Below, in pieces: positions 18,453 to 27,687 of a stretch of 64,000 nt of DNA. This DNA comes from Treponema phagedenis (GTDB lineage Bacteria; Spirochaetota; Spirochaetia; Treponematales; Treponemataceae). Position 1 is the first letter of the stretch; every line of letters begins with the position of its first letter. A model generated the notes under the pieces. It was given only the letters and a program-made list of their open reading frames with translations. It was not told where the DNA came from and did no database searches. The stretch covers positions 1,116,001 through 1,180,000 of the forward strand of contig NZ_CP042818.1 in assembly GCF_008153345.1 (NCBI RefSeq), written 5' to 3'. A program made the position numbers and the translations under genes.

Positions 18453-20026
18453 ATAAAAAAAACACCCGTTCAATTATTTTTGTTTTTGACCTTAGACTTC
18501 CTTATTGCCGAGATAGTACTGAAAGCGGCAGTATCGCCGAAACCTGGCTTTTTCAAGAAGTTTTTTACAACTATCTGCCGCTTTTACGCATGTGCCGTAA
18601 CTTGGAAAAAGAGGCAATACCGTTTCATTTTGCAATGGCAATTAGCCCGGTCATCTGTGAAATGCTTGCCGACAGTAAAATTGCAACCCGCTGCATGCAA
18701 AAACTTGAATTACTGATTGACTTAGGTAAAAGAGAGTTAGTGCGGCTTGAGAATTTTCCGCTTGAGCGTGCACAGGCCGAAGCTGTTTTACATTGCCTTT
18801 TACAAAATAAGGAAGATATTGAAAACGGGTATACAATATTAAAAAGCATTGATTACTTTGCTTCCAGGGGGAACATAGAGTTGCTTGCAACAACTGCAAC
18901 GAATTGTTTTTTACCCTTTTATCAAACCATGCCGGAAGCAATTGCCGCTCAAATAGAGATGGGGCTTATTAATTATCGCAAGCATTTTTCCACTATTCCT
19001 ACCGGCTTCTGGCTGCCCGAATTGGGGTATAACAGCGGCTTGGAAAAAATGATAAAAGCCTACGGGTTTACCTATACTGTCTTGGAAACGCATAGTTTTT
19101 TATTTAGCGATCGCTTACCGCGTCGAGGTGTTTTTGAACCCTCAATGGCGGAAAACGGTTTAATTTTTCTTGGAAGGGACAGGATAGCCTCTGAAGAAAT
19201 ATGCGGTACAAGGACTTCTTATGCCAACTCTGCGGATTTTGCCGATAAAGAACAGGATATCGGATTTATTCTCTCCGAAGAGTATTTACAACCGCTGCTT
19301 TGTTTAAATAAAGAGAGAAGGGTAACCGGTTTTTTTTATCGAACCAAGTCGGGGCAAACCTATGATCGGGAAAAAGCTTTGCGTTTGGCAGAAAACCAAG
19401 CGGCAGCCTTTGTTGCTGCTCGAAAAAAAATTTTTGATGAGGTAGAAGATATTGCGCAAATTCCGCATATTGCATCGGTTTGCACGTTTCCGATTTCGAT
19501 TTCCGGTTTTACATGGGCGGAGGGACTACATTGGTTGCAAACTGTTTTTATGCTGGCTGCAAAGGATGAAGAAGTACAGACCGCTCTGCCTGATGCATTT
19601 GCCGGAGCAACAAGGCGGCTTTCCGTTATTTATCCGTTTTACGGCTCTTTACTTGATGACGGATACGCGGGCTCACTGATATCTAATGAAAATGACTGGA
19701 TGTACCCGTATATTCGCAAAGCGACTGAACGAATGATTGATATAACCGAACGCTTTCCCGATGACGGCGGCTTTAAGGAGCGTTTGTTGAACATGGCTGC
19801 ACGGGATGTTTTGCTCTCTCAATCGTTATTTTGGCCATTGCTATCCGGTACGGGAATTTACCCCGAGTATGCAACGCAAGAATGTAAAGATCATATACAG
19901 GCTTTCACCGTAGTCTATGAATCGCTTGGCTCCGGCATCGTAAGCTCTGAATGGCTTACAAAAAGAGAAAAAGAGCTTCCTCTTTTTGCGGAAATAAATT
20001 ATCGTTTTTTCAGTAAGAAAAAATAA
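18449..20026 (+). CDS. GH57/DUF1957-like glycoside hydrolase-fold protein
   Basis: The 525-residue protein shows the (beta/alpha)7 GH57 features: an N-terminal strand DLRLPYCRD, the MAISPVICEMLAD block near 63-75, and GFWLPELGYNSGLEKMIKAY, which corresponds to the WLPECGY nucleophile region with Glu kept. The second catalytic region, normally an FDTELFGHWW-like segment carrying the acid/base Asp, reads FPISISGFTWAEGLHWLQTV, so that Asp seems to be missing. Enzymatic activity is therefore uncertain. It forms a coupled pair with the DUF4912 gene, and glycogen branching or a regulatory sugar-binding role are both possible. Confidence 0.75.
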   Translation: MNKKNTRSIIFVFDLRLPYCRDSTESGSIAETWLFQEVFYNYLPLLRMCRNLEKEAIPFHFAMAISPVICEMLADSKIATRCMQKLELLIDLGKRELVRLENFPLERAQAEAVLHCLLQNKEDIENGYTILKSIDYFASRGNIELLATTATNCFLPFYQTMPEAIAAQIEMGLINYRKHFSTIPTGFWLPELGYNSGLEKMIKAYGFTYTVLETHSFLFSDRLPRRGVFEPSMAENGLIFLGRDRIASEEICGTRTSYANSADFADKEQDIGFILSEEYLQPLLCLNKERRVTGFFYRTKSGQTYDREKALRLAENQAAAFVAARKKIFDEVEDIAQIPHIASVCTFPISISGFTWAEGLHWLQTVFMLAAKDEEVQTALPDAFAGATRRLSVIYPFYGSLLDDGYAGSLISNENDWMYPYIRKATERMIDITERFPDDGGFKERLLNMAARDVLLSQSLFWPLLSGTGIYPEYATQECKDHIQAFTVVYESLGSGIVSSEWLTKREKELPLFAEINYRFFSKKK

Positions 20027-20239
20027 AAATATTTTAAATTCTATACTTTTTTTCTAAATTATTTTATACTGTCAAAAATATTCTAAATGTAGAATTTTTA
20101 CCAGTGTATCAATATGAACGAATATTTTATATATATAATGGAGTAGTTTTAAAAACTCAGTTATTAAAATTGCCGAGGAGCTGTTATTTGCAGTTTTGCG
20201 GTAATAATTTACAGAAAAGCATCGCAAAAAAGCTTAAAG

Positions 20240-20272
20240 AAAAACTCTAAAAATATTAATTTTAGAGTTTTC
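20240..20272 (+). terminator. Hairpin with A/T-rich arms downstream of the GH57-like gene
   Basis: AAAACTCTAAAA pairs with TTTTAGAGTTTT across a short AT loop. It lies in the 340-bp gap before the SpoIIE-type phosphatase gene; the rest of the gap is AT-rich without an evident gene. Confidence 0.55.
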
Positions 20273-20366
20273 CCTACAGTTTTTTTAATCAATGTGGGTG
20301 AGAAACAGTAAATGAGTGGTAATAAAAATATAAAACAATTTGTTTAAGGGAAAACTATAGGACGCA

Positions 20367-22730
20367 ATGAAACACATACTGACCCCGAATTTTTTCTTTA
20401 TAGTGATGAGTGTTCTTTTTATTTTTGTACTGATCATTTTTTCATTACTTGGTAGTTTGCATTTTATAAAAGAAACTATCACCGCAAAAAAACAGGCCGC
20501 CGCCGTATTAAATAATGAACTCATGCCTTCAAAAAGCAAACAAAAAAAAGCGGATGCAAGGCTGGTAGGGCACGGACTAAGAACAAAATTTATTTTATTT
20601 GCACTTATTTTGGCGATCTCTATTATTCTGATTATCGGAATCCCTTTACAAATTAAATTTTCACAAGCACAAAAAAAGCTACTGGCGGATAATTTATTAT
20701 CTCGTCTTAACATTTTATTGGAAAACACTGCTTTTTTAGGGCAACAGTATATTCCCGAAAAAAAAATACTCGAACTTGATCTTTTACTCAATCAAATTAT
20801 TCTTATGAAAGAAGCTGAATACGTAATTATTACCGGAGAAAATCCTTCTGCAAACGAAAATGAAAAAGGTTTGGATTTTATCCTTGCAACAAATACCGAA
20901 GAAATTAAAAACGAAATAAATACCCCATATTACATACAGGGGAAGTCCCGTTTTATTCATAAGGGAGTTCCTGAAATCATAAAAAAAATAACAAAGGTTA
21001 ATATCAAAGCACAAAATGCGGCAGAATATATTGATACCGGACTAAAATATTTAGCGGAAGAGCAAGAGGTTTCAAAATTCCCTACAAATTCTGAAGAGTT
21101 AAAACGATATTCCGAAGTTTATGATATGTTCATACAAATAGAAGCGCAGCTGTATAGAAAATTTTCCGAAATAGCCGATGAGGCAGTTGGTTCATATCCT
21201 GCGTATGATGCGACCGATATTTCCCCAAAAAATACCGAATACCTATTTTATAAACCGATTTTATATCGACAAGGTCAGGAAACAAAAAACTTTGTGCACG
21301 GGATTGTGTTTATTAAAGTTTCAACTAAGACATTGTTAGAAAAAATTATTTCAGAGAAAAACAAACTTATCAAAATTATATTTTTTATTTCTTTTATAGC
21401 CTTCGCGGTGGGGATTATCGGAGCGTATATTCTTGCCTCAATTATCATAACTCCGATACGACAGCTTGTATCGCATGTTGCAATGATTCGCGATACGGAA
21501 AAAAAGGAAACCCTTGCAGAGAAATTGATACAAATAAAGGGTAAGAACGAAATTGCTATGCTTGGAAGTACCATCAATGATTTAACAGAAGCTTTGGCAC
21601 AGGCGGCAATAGTATCAAAAGATTTGATCGTAGGAAAAGAAATCCAAAAAATGTTTATTCCCTTGGAAAAAAATTCTGATGGAAGAAAACTTACTTCCGG
21701 CTATACGTCCGATACCCATGTTGAGTTTTTCGGATATTATGAGGGGGCGGTTGGAGTTTCCGGAGATTATTTTGATTATATCAAACTTGATGAAAAATAT
21801 TATGCAATTATCAAATGCGATGTTGCCGGGAAGGGCGTGCCTGCCGCTCTTATAATGGTAGAAATCGCAACGCTTTTTCAAAACTTTTTTAAAGACTGGA
21901 GCTTTGAAAAACACGGTATTAATTTAGATTCGATTGTCTTTCGCATAAACGATCTTATCGAAGCTCGGGGTTTTAAAGGTCGCTTTGCCGCATTTACGCT
22001 TTGTGTTTTTAACGCCGAGTCGGGCGAAGCTTTTTTTTGCAATGCGGGAGATAATATTATTCATATATATGATGCGCAGGCAAAAAAAATGAAGCAAATT
22101 ACCTTGCATCAAAGTGCTGCCGCAGGAGTCTTTGAATCCGAAGAATTAAAAAAGAGAGGCGGTTTTAAAATTGAAAAAATTACTATGGGAAAAGGCGATG
22201 TACTGTTTTTATTTACCGACGGCATTGAAGAGGCAAAGCGTTTTTTCAGAAATGAGCAGTTCAAGCGTACCGATTATGATAATGCTGAATTTGCTTCCGA
22301 TAATAAACGGATAATGCATCAGGTGGGAGTGGACAGTGAAGAGCTTGGGACGGATCGAGTACATAAAATTATAGAATCGGTTTTTAATAATAAAAAATTC
22401 AGTTTGAAAAAATTGCATGATCCTATTCCGTGTGAGCGATTTGATTTTGACTTTAGCGCTTGCAGAGGCACGGTTACGGAAGTCGTCCTCGCGCTTATTT
22501 CTGTTGAACAAGTTTTCCGTATGTATAAACCGGATACTGCAACAGCCTTTGATAAAATACGGGTGGATAAAAAGGTGGATATGTTTTTATCCAAATATTT
22601 TTTACAATATCCTCAATACTGTAGCTACAAACAAAAAAATACTGAGTTCGAAGAATACCTGTATTATTCTTATGTAAAAGAGGATGAGCAATATGATGAC
22701 TTAACTATTTTGGGCATTATGAAAAAATAA
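20367..22730 (+). CDS. HAMP-domain SpoIIE/PP2C family serine phosphatase
   Basis: The 787-residue product has a first membrane segment near residues 9-31, a second TM near 72-95, an extracytoplasmic sensor region (about 95-330), a TM near 333-360, a HAMP domain (about 355-415), and a PP2C/SpoIIE phosphatase domain from about 430. Metal-binding acidic residues are visible in GVSGDYFDYIKL, KCDVAGKGVPAALI and LFTDGIEEAKR, and the closing YDDLTILGI is at the C-terminus. A lower-similarity insert of about 100 residues (650-760) precedes that last motif. Such proteins control partner-switching anti-sigma/anti-anti-sigma modules; no partner is seen nearby. Confidence 0.87.
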   Translation: MKHILTPNFFFIVMSVLFIFVLIIFSLLGSLHFIKETITAKKQAAAVLNNELMPSKSKQKKADARLVGHGLRTKFILFALILAISIILIIGIPLQIKFSQAQKKLLADNLLSRLNILLENTAFLGQQYIPEKKILELDLLLNQIILMKEAEYVIITGENPSANENEKGLDFILATNTEEIKNEINTPYYIQGKSRFIHKGVPEIIKKITKVNIKAQNAAEYIDTGLKYLAEEQEVSKFPTNSEELKRYSEVYDMFIQIEAQLYRKFSEIADEAVGSYPAYDATDISPKNTEYLFYKPILYRQGQETKNFVHGIVFIKVSTKTLLEKIISEKNKLIKIIFFISFIAFAVGIIGAYILASIIITPIRQLVSHVAMIRDTEKKETLAEKLIQIKGKNEIAMLGSTINDLTEALAQAAIVSKDLIVGKEIQKMFIPLEKNSDGRKLTSGYTSDTHVEFFGYYEGAVGVSGDYFDYIKLDEKYYAIIKCDVAGKGVPAALIMVEIATLFQNFFKDWSFEKHGINLDSIVFRINDLIEARGFKGRFAAFTLCVFNAESGEAFFCNAGDNIIHIYDAQAKKMKQITLHQSAAAGVFESEELKKRGGFKIEKITMGKGDVLFLFTDGIEEAKRFFRNEQFKRTDYDNAEFASDNKRIMHQVGVDSEELGTDRVHKIIESVFNNKKFSLKKLHDPIPCERFDFDFSACRGTVTEVVLALISVEQVFRMYKPDTATAFDKIRVDKKVDMFLSKYFLQYPQYCSYKQKNTEFEEYLYYSYVKEDEQYDDLTILGIMKK

Positions 22731-22735
22731 TAGTT

Positions 22736-22916
22736 TGAAAACTCCGAGTACGCTGTGGTAGTTTTCAAACTCAATTCTGTGTGGAACCACGGGCATCCGT
22801 GCCCGTTCTGAGTTTGACAACGGTGGGCAATTTACCATAGGAATGCTTAAATCCGCAGGCCATTATTGTTGATACTCCGATTTTTATAACTGGAAGTTAA
22901 TTACAAAACGCTACAC
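22736..22916. repeat. MITE-like/modular intergenic repeat, copy 4
   Basis: It opens with AAAACTCCGAGTACGCTGTG and the palindrome ACGGGCATCCGTGCCCGT, then carries the CAACGGTGGGCAATTTACCA and GAAGTTAATTACAAAACGCT modules. It ends AAAACGCTACAC (22905-22916) followed by TA, identical to the right end of the IS630 element. The left terminal repeat is absent. The following 22917-23221 is gene-free. Confidence 0.65.
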
Positions 22917-23221
22917 TACATATAAAATAGACTATTTTATATAAAGTCCTTGACCAGTCCGCCATTGTTGCATACACTACAGACAAACGTGTTTATATCC
23001 GTTAAATTGAAAGAGATAACATGTCGATATTTTGTTTAGCAGTTTGAAGTTTCCGCATGCAAAACCGGAAACTTAAAAACAAATAAAAGAAAATAAAAAC
23101 AATGCGTAAACTGCAGGACATAAATCGGACGTATCAGTTTATTGCTTGTTTAAGCGACTGTAGAATAAGGGCAAAATCCGGTCTATAAATGGACAACGTG
23201 AATGAATGAAGGGAGTAAAAA

Positions 23222-24367
23222 ATGCAGATAATACCCATTGCCAGCGGAAAAGGCGGTGTAGGAAAAAGCTTACTTGCCGCTAACTTGGCAATAACACTCG
23301 GACAAGCAGGAAAAAAAGTGGTTATTGCCGATTTAGATTTGGGGGCATCAAATTTACATTTAGTAATCGGAGAGCAAGCACATAAACGAGGAATAGGCAC
23401 TTTTTTAAGCGGCAGTTCAAGCTTTAAAGATATACTGATTCAGACAAATTATGCGAATGTTACGTTTATTCCCGGAGATTCAGAAATCCCGGGCTTTGCC
23501 GCTTTACGAGCGTCTCAAAAAAATATGCTTACGCGTAACCTTCTTAAACTTGAAGCTGATTATCTTATTCTTGACCTTGGGGCCGGCACGCATCTTGGCA
23601 TACTTGATTTCTTTTTACTGTCGTCGCAGGGAATTGTGGTAACGGAGCCGGCAGTTACCGCAACGCTTAATGCGTATCTTTTTTTAAAAAATATTGTATT
23701 TAGAATGCTGTATACCTCATTTAAAAAAGGTTCAAAGGGAGCTGCCTTTCTGGAAAACTTAAAAAACAATACCGACACCATGCAGCGTATGTATATTCCG
23801 AAAATAATTGAGGAATTAAAAACAGTTGATCCTGTAAATGTCGAAGTTTTTTTGAAGCGGATAAATCACTTTAAGCCTCGTTTAATAATGAATTTAATTG
23901 ATGATCCAAAAGATGCGGATAAAGCATTAAAAATACGCCGTTCGTGTAAAGAATACTTAAACATTGATCTTGAACACCTGGGTGTTATTTACCGTGATTC
24001 TCAGCAGGATATTGCGCTTGCATCCCGATTACCGATAGTACTTTATAAACCACAATCAATTATTTCTCAGGCAATTTATCGCATTGCGGATAAAATTCTG
24101 CAATCGGAAGGCGAAAATTTTGCTGCTATACAAAACTATGAAGAATTCGTTGATGAAAGTTTTTCTTCTGCCGAACTTGAGGCTGAAATAGACTATCGTT
24201 CCAGAATGACCTACCTTGAAGAACTTTTGGGAACCGATGCACTTACTCCTGCGGATTTAATCGAGATGATAAAATCTCAGCAATATGAAATTTCAGTGCT
24301 AAAAAAACAAAATACGCTTTTTCAACATAAAATAAAAAAAGCACTTGACCAAGGCTGCATACTATAG
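23222..24367 (+). CDS. MinD/ParA family P-loop ATPase
   Basis: The 381-residue protein begins with a deviant Walker A, IASGKGGVGKSLLAANLA (residues 5-22), a switch I ADLDLGASNLHL, and a switch II region ILDLGAGTHLGILDF. The C-terminal 120 residues include a helical tail (MTYLEELLGTDALTPADLIE) and a coiled coil rather than the MinD membrane helix. In spirochaetes such proteins are often associated with flagellar placement or cell-cycle localisation (FlhG-like); this is family knowledge, not shown here. It lies 12 bp upstream of the FapA-family gene, so they form an operon. Confidence 0.82.
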   Translation: MQIIPIASGKGGVGKSLLAANLAITLGQAGKKVVIADLDLGASNLHLVIGEQAHKRGIGTFLSGSSSFKDILIQTNYANVTFIPGDSEIPGFAALRASQKNMLTRNLLKLEADYLILDLGAGTHLGILDFFLLSSQGIVVTEPAVTATLNAYLFLKNIVFRMLYTSFKKGSKGAAFLENLKNNTDTMQRMYIPKIIEELKTVDPVNVEVFLKRINHFKPRLIMNLIDDPKDADKALKIRRSCKEYLNIDLEHLGVIYRDSQQDIALASRLPIVLYKPQSIISQAIYRIADKILQSEGENFAAIQNYEEFVDESFSSAELEAEIDYRSRMTYLEELLGTDALTPADLIEMIKSQQYEISVLKKQNTLFQHKIKKALDQGCIL

Positions 24368-24379
24368 GATTCTGCCGAT

Positions 24380-26560
24380 ATGAGTGAAAAAATATGGCAT
24401 ATACAAAAAAATCAGAAAAGCAATCGTTGGTATCTTTCATTTGATAGCATACCCGATGGCGATTTTCCTCATCCAAAAGATATTTTGCAGGAAGCCGAAA
24501 AAACAGGTTTATCTCCGTTGCAGCTTATCAGAGAAGAAAGCATTCAAAAGTATTTTGATAAAATTCAGGAAACAGGAAATTTAGAACCGCTTGAAATAGA
24601 ACTTAATCCTAAATTTGATGCAAGAATTATTGTTTCGCAAGATAAATTGCAGGCGGAGCTCTATGTACGCAAGGCAAGAGAAAATCCGAACTCTCTGAAC
24701 ACAGCACTTATTATGAATATACTCAACTCTTCAGGTATTAAATCGATTAATACAGCCGCTATTCAAAAAGAGTTAGAGAGTTTTGTCGCCTCTGAAAAAA
24801 TGGAATTTTTTTATGTGATTGCCGAAGGAGAACCGCCGACACGGGGAAAAAATCGCGAATTAATTTCTCATCTTCCTGCCGAGCCGCATAAAAATCTTCA
24901 GGCGGTTATAGCGCGTTTAAAAAATCCGGACGCTTATACCGACCAAAAAGATAATCCCGTAACGGATTCCGAATTTCCTTTAAGTGAAGCGGATGCATTG
25001 TATCTTGTATCCTCTGAAGAGGTGCTCTATGATTTTTCAGAGCCAACCGAAGGAACAAGCGGCCTCGATATTTACGGAGAAGTTATAGAAAGCCTTCCGG
25101 GGAATGATCCATTTGTATCGGATCTAAGAAATATTATTCAAAATTCTGATTCCCTTATTGCGGAGAAAACCGGTGTTCTTTTACACGCAAATACGGAAGG
25201 TGGCGTTAAGCTGCGGATTATTCCCTATAAAAATGCTTCCGCCCGCGCTGCCGTAAGTAGAGATCAAACCGAGGTAAGTCTTTTTTTGGAAGAAGGCAAA
25301 GGTGCAGGCATAAAACTTTCAAAAGAAATAATTATGAATGCTTTGCAAAAAATCAACATCACAGAAAATATTCCTGATGAAAGTATTCACGAGGCGATAA
25401 CACACGCCCAAAAGGCGGAAAAAGAAACCGAGTATATTATTCTTACCGGAGAACATGCGGTTCTGCCGAACTCTTACGAATTTTCATGGATTGCCGATTT
25501 AAGTGCCTCTCACGCGGTTACGGTAGAAAAAGATTCGGTAATTTTAAAAGCTCGATTTATGCCTGAGGGGAAGGCAGGAAAAACAGTTTTCGGGGAGAAC
25601 ATTCTTCCGGAAAAAGGTGTTTCTGAAAAACTTCCCGATTGCGATCAATCAATCAGCGTCCAAACGGAAGGAACTGATAAAATCTACACCGCAAATATTT
25701 CCGGTGAATTGACCAGAGTAAATAACTGTCTTTCTATCTCGGTTCTTAAAACAATAAATACCGCTATTGACGAGATTGCAAATGAAATTTATTTTCCGGG
25801 GAATTTATTAATTACCGGAAATATTCCGAATGAAAAAACAATTAAGGTTGCAGGCTCTATTCAGGTAAAGGGCAATGTCGGTATTGATTTTTTATCGGCA
25901 CAAAATGCGCTTGTTATCGAAGGCGGAATACAAGGAAAAAAAAGAGGCATTCTTTGGGCGAAGAATACCATAGAAATAAAATTTGCGGAATCCGCGCGCC
26001 TGTATGCGGGTAAAAGAATACATATACAAGATCACTGCTTTGGATGTATTGTAAAAACAAACGATATGCTCATACTGACAGGGAATCCCGGAGTGTTAAT
26101 CGGCGGAAACATTCATGCAGCGCGAGGAATAGAAGCAAAAGAAATAGGCGCAAAAAAACGAATACAAACGCTTATTTCTTTTGGGCAGGATTATTTAATT
26201 AAAGATGAAATTGAAGTGCATGAAAAAGAAATGAGAGAAAATAATGCGCGTCTTGCAATTCTGGAATCCTCAATCGAAGCAAAAAAAGAAGCGGAAACAT
26301 TACAGCAGGCATTGACTGATGAAAAAGTAAAACTTTTAAAACGTAATAAAGAGTTAGGGCTGAGGATCTTTAAATTAAAAGAAAATTTTGAAACGCATAT
26401 AGAATCTGAAATTAGGGTTCTTGGAACCGTGTATCCGGGAACCGTATTTGAAAGTCATGGCAGATTTTTTGAAGTAACGGAAGAACTTATGCATGTAATT
26501 TTTTATTTTGATAAAGAATGCGGCTTGATTCAATATAAAGATATTATTGATGAAGTATAA
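24380..26560 (+). CDS. FapA family (DUF342) polymer-forming protein
   Basis: The 726-residue product carries the FapA/DUF342 core: the N-terminal DALYLVSSEEVLYDFSEPTE and GTSGLDIYGEVIESLPG region and a repeated KAGKTVFGENILPEKG block. A right-handed beta-helix around residues 465-610 follows (LLITGNIPNEKTIKVAGSIQ, then VKGNVGIDFLSAQNALVIEG). It ends in a coiled coil (about 615-680) and a beta cap. The family is cytoplasmic, possibly scaffold-forming, and commonly adjoins ParA/MinD or flagellar genes, as here. Confidence 0.82.
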   Translation: MSEKIWHIQKNQKSNRWYLSFDSIPDGDFPHPKDILQEAEKTGLSPLQLIREESIQKYFDKIQETGNLEPLEIELNPKFDARIIVSQDKLQAELYVRKARENPNSLNTALIMNILNSSGIKSINTAAIQKELESFVASEKMEFFYVIAEGEPPTRGKNRELISHLPAEPHKNLQAVIARLKNPDAYTDQKDNPVTDSEFPLSEADALYLVSSEEVLYDFSEPTEGTSGLDIYGEVIESLPGNDPFVSDLRNIIQNSDSLIAEKTGVLLHANTEGGVKLRIIPYKNASARAAVSRDQTEVSLFLEEGKGAGIKLSKEIIMNALQKINITENIPDESIHEAITHAQKAEKETEYIILTGEHAVLPNSYEFSWIADLSASHAVTVEKDSVILKARFMPEGKAGKTVFGENILPEKGVSEKLPDCDQSISVQTEGTDKIYTANISGELTRVNNCLSISVLKTINTAIDEIANEIYFPGNLLITGNIPNEKTIKVAGSIQVKGNVGIDFLSAQNALVIEGGIQGKKRGILWAKNTIEIKFAESARLYAGKRIHIQDHCFGCIVKTNDMLILTGNPGVLIGGNIHAARGIEAKEIGAKKRIQTLISFGQDYLIKDEIEVHEKEMRENNARLAILESSIEAKKEAETLQQALTDEKVKLLKRNKELGLRIFKLKENFETHIESEIRVLGTVYPGTVFESHGRFFEVTEELMHVIFYFDKECGLIQYKDIIDEV

Positions 26561-26600
26561 TTAATATTCATAAAATATAAACTTACTACTGGGAGCATGT

Positions 26601-27623
26601 ATGTTATTAGCAATTCAGTACCCATCATGGATACACCCCGAAATTATTCCAGGATTTCCGGTGCGGTGGTACGGACTTATGTATATAGTGGCCTTTGCGA
26701 TCGCTTATTTTTTATTCAGTTATCAGGTAAAGCACGGAGAGCTTAATAAAGCAATACAATCCGAAGTGAAAATTACCGACGATGATGTTGTCAGTTTTTT
26801 TACATGGGGAATTATCGGGCTTTTGCTCGGCGCTCGGATTTTTTCAACTATCATTTATGAGCCGGGGAGTAGGTATCTTTTTAAGCCGTGGCTTATTTTT
26901 TGGCCATTTTCCGAGGACTGGGAGTGGGTAGGCTTGCAAGGCATGTCTTATCACGGCGGTTTTATCGGCGGCTTTCTTGGGGCGCTTTTTTGGACAATAA
27001 AACATAAACAGCCTTTCTTGGCATGGGCTGATTCTTTGGCTATATCAATTCCGCTCGGGTATACATTCGGGCGGTTGGGGAATTTTTTTAACGGAGAATT
27101 GTACGGGCGAATTACCGACAGCCCTATCGGCATGATTTTTCCGCATGTGCCCTTAAACGACTGCTTCCCCGCATCGGAAGCTTGGGTACAAGAGTTTGCC
27201 GCGCGTGTCGGAATCCCCGTGGTTGAAGGAGCGCAGTTTGTCAATTTACCGCGTCATCCGAGCCAATTATACGAAGCTTTTTTTGAAGGCATTGTCCTTT
27301 GGCTCTTCCTTTGGCTACTACGAAAAAAGAAACCCTTCAACGGATTTCTTACCTGTTTGTATACAATCGGATACGGAACCGTCAGATTCTTTATTGAGTA
27401 TTTCAGACAACCCGATGCGGATCTCGGATACCGTTTTTCGCCGACAAACTCTGGTAATATTTATCTCTATGAATCATGGAAAAATATTTCTACCGGACAG
27501 GTACTCTGTTTTATCATGATTGCCGGCGGCTTAGCTGCAATGGCGGTTTTATGGTTTTTCCAAAAGAAGAAAAACGCCGGTGTTCAAAAGCAGCCCCTTA
27601 AAGATTCTTCGAACCGACAATGA
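26601..27623 (+). CDS. lgt: Prolipoprotein diacylglyceryl transferase
   Basis: This 340-residue integral membrane enzyme transfers diacylglyceryl from phosphatidylglycerol to the lipobox Cys of prolipoproteins. The Lgt signature is complete: SYHGGFIGGFLGALFW near 115-130, GRLGNFFNGELYGR near 157-170 and the HPSQLYEAFFEG block near 219-230. Seven membrane segments are predicted. It is longer than many homologues because of an insert after NGELYGR (residues 170-215) and a basic C-terminal tail. ATG 26601 follows a GGGAG site. It should lipidate the several lipoproteins seen elsewhere in the window. Confidence 0.95.
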   Translation: MLLAIQYPSWIHPEIIPGFPVRWYGLMYIVAFAIAYFLFSYQVKHGELNKAIQSEVKITDDDVVSFFTWGIIGLLLGARIFSTIIYEPGSRYLFKPWLIFWPFSEDWEWVGLQGMSYHGGFIGGFLGALFWTIKHKQPFLAWADSLAISIPLGYTFGRLGNFFNGELYGRITDSPIGMIFPHVPLNDCFPASEAWVQEFAARVGIPVVEGAQFVNLPRHPSQLYEAFFEGIVLWLFLWLLRKKKPFNGFLTCLYTIGYGTVRFFIEYFRQPDADLGYRFSPTNSGNIYLYESWKNISTGQVLCFIMIAGGLAAMAVLWFFQKKKNAGVQKQPLKDSSNRQ

Positions 27624-27687
27624 GCTTGTACGTTTTTACCAAACAACGCTCTTTAGAATAAATACTCTTTTTTAGGATGCTTTTATC

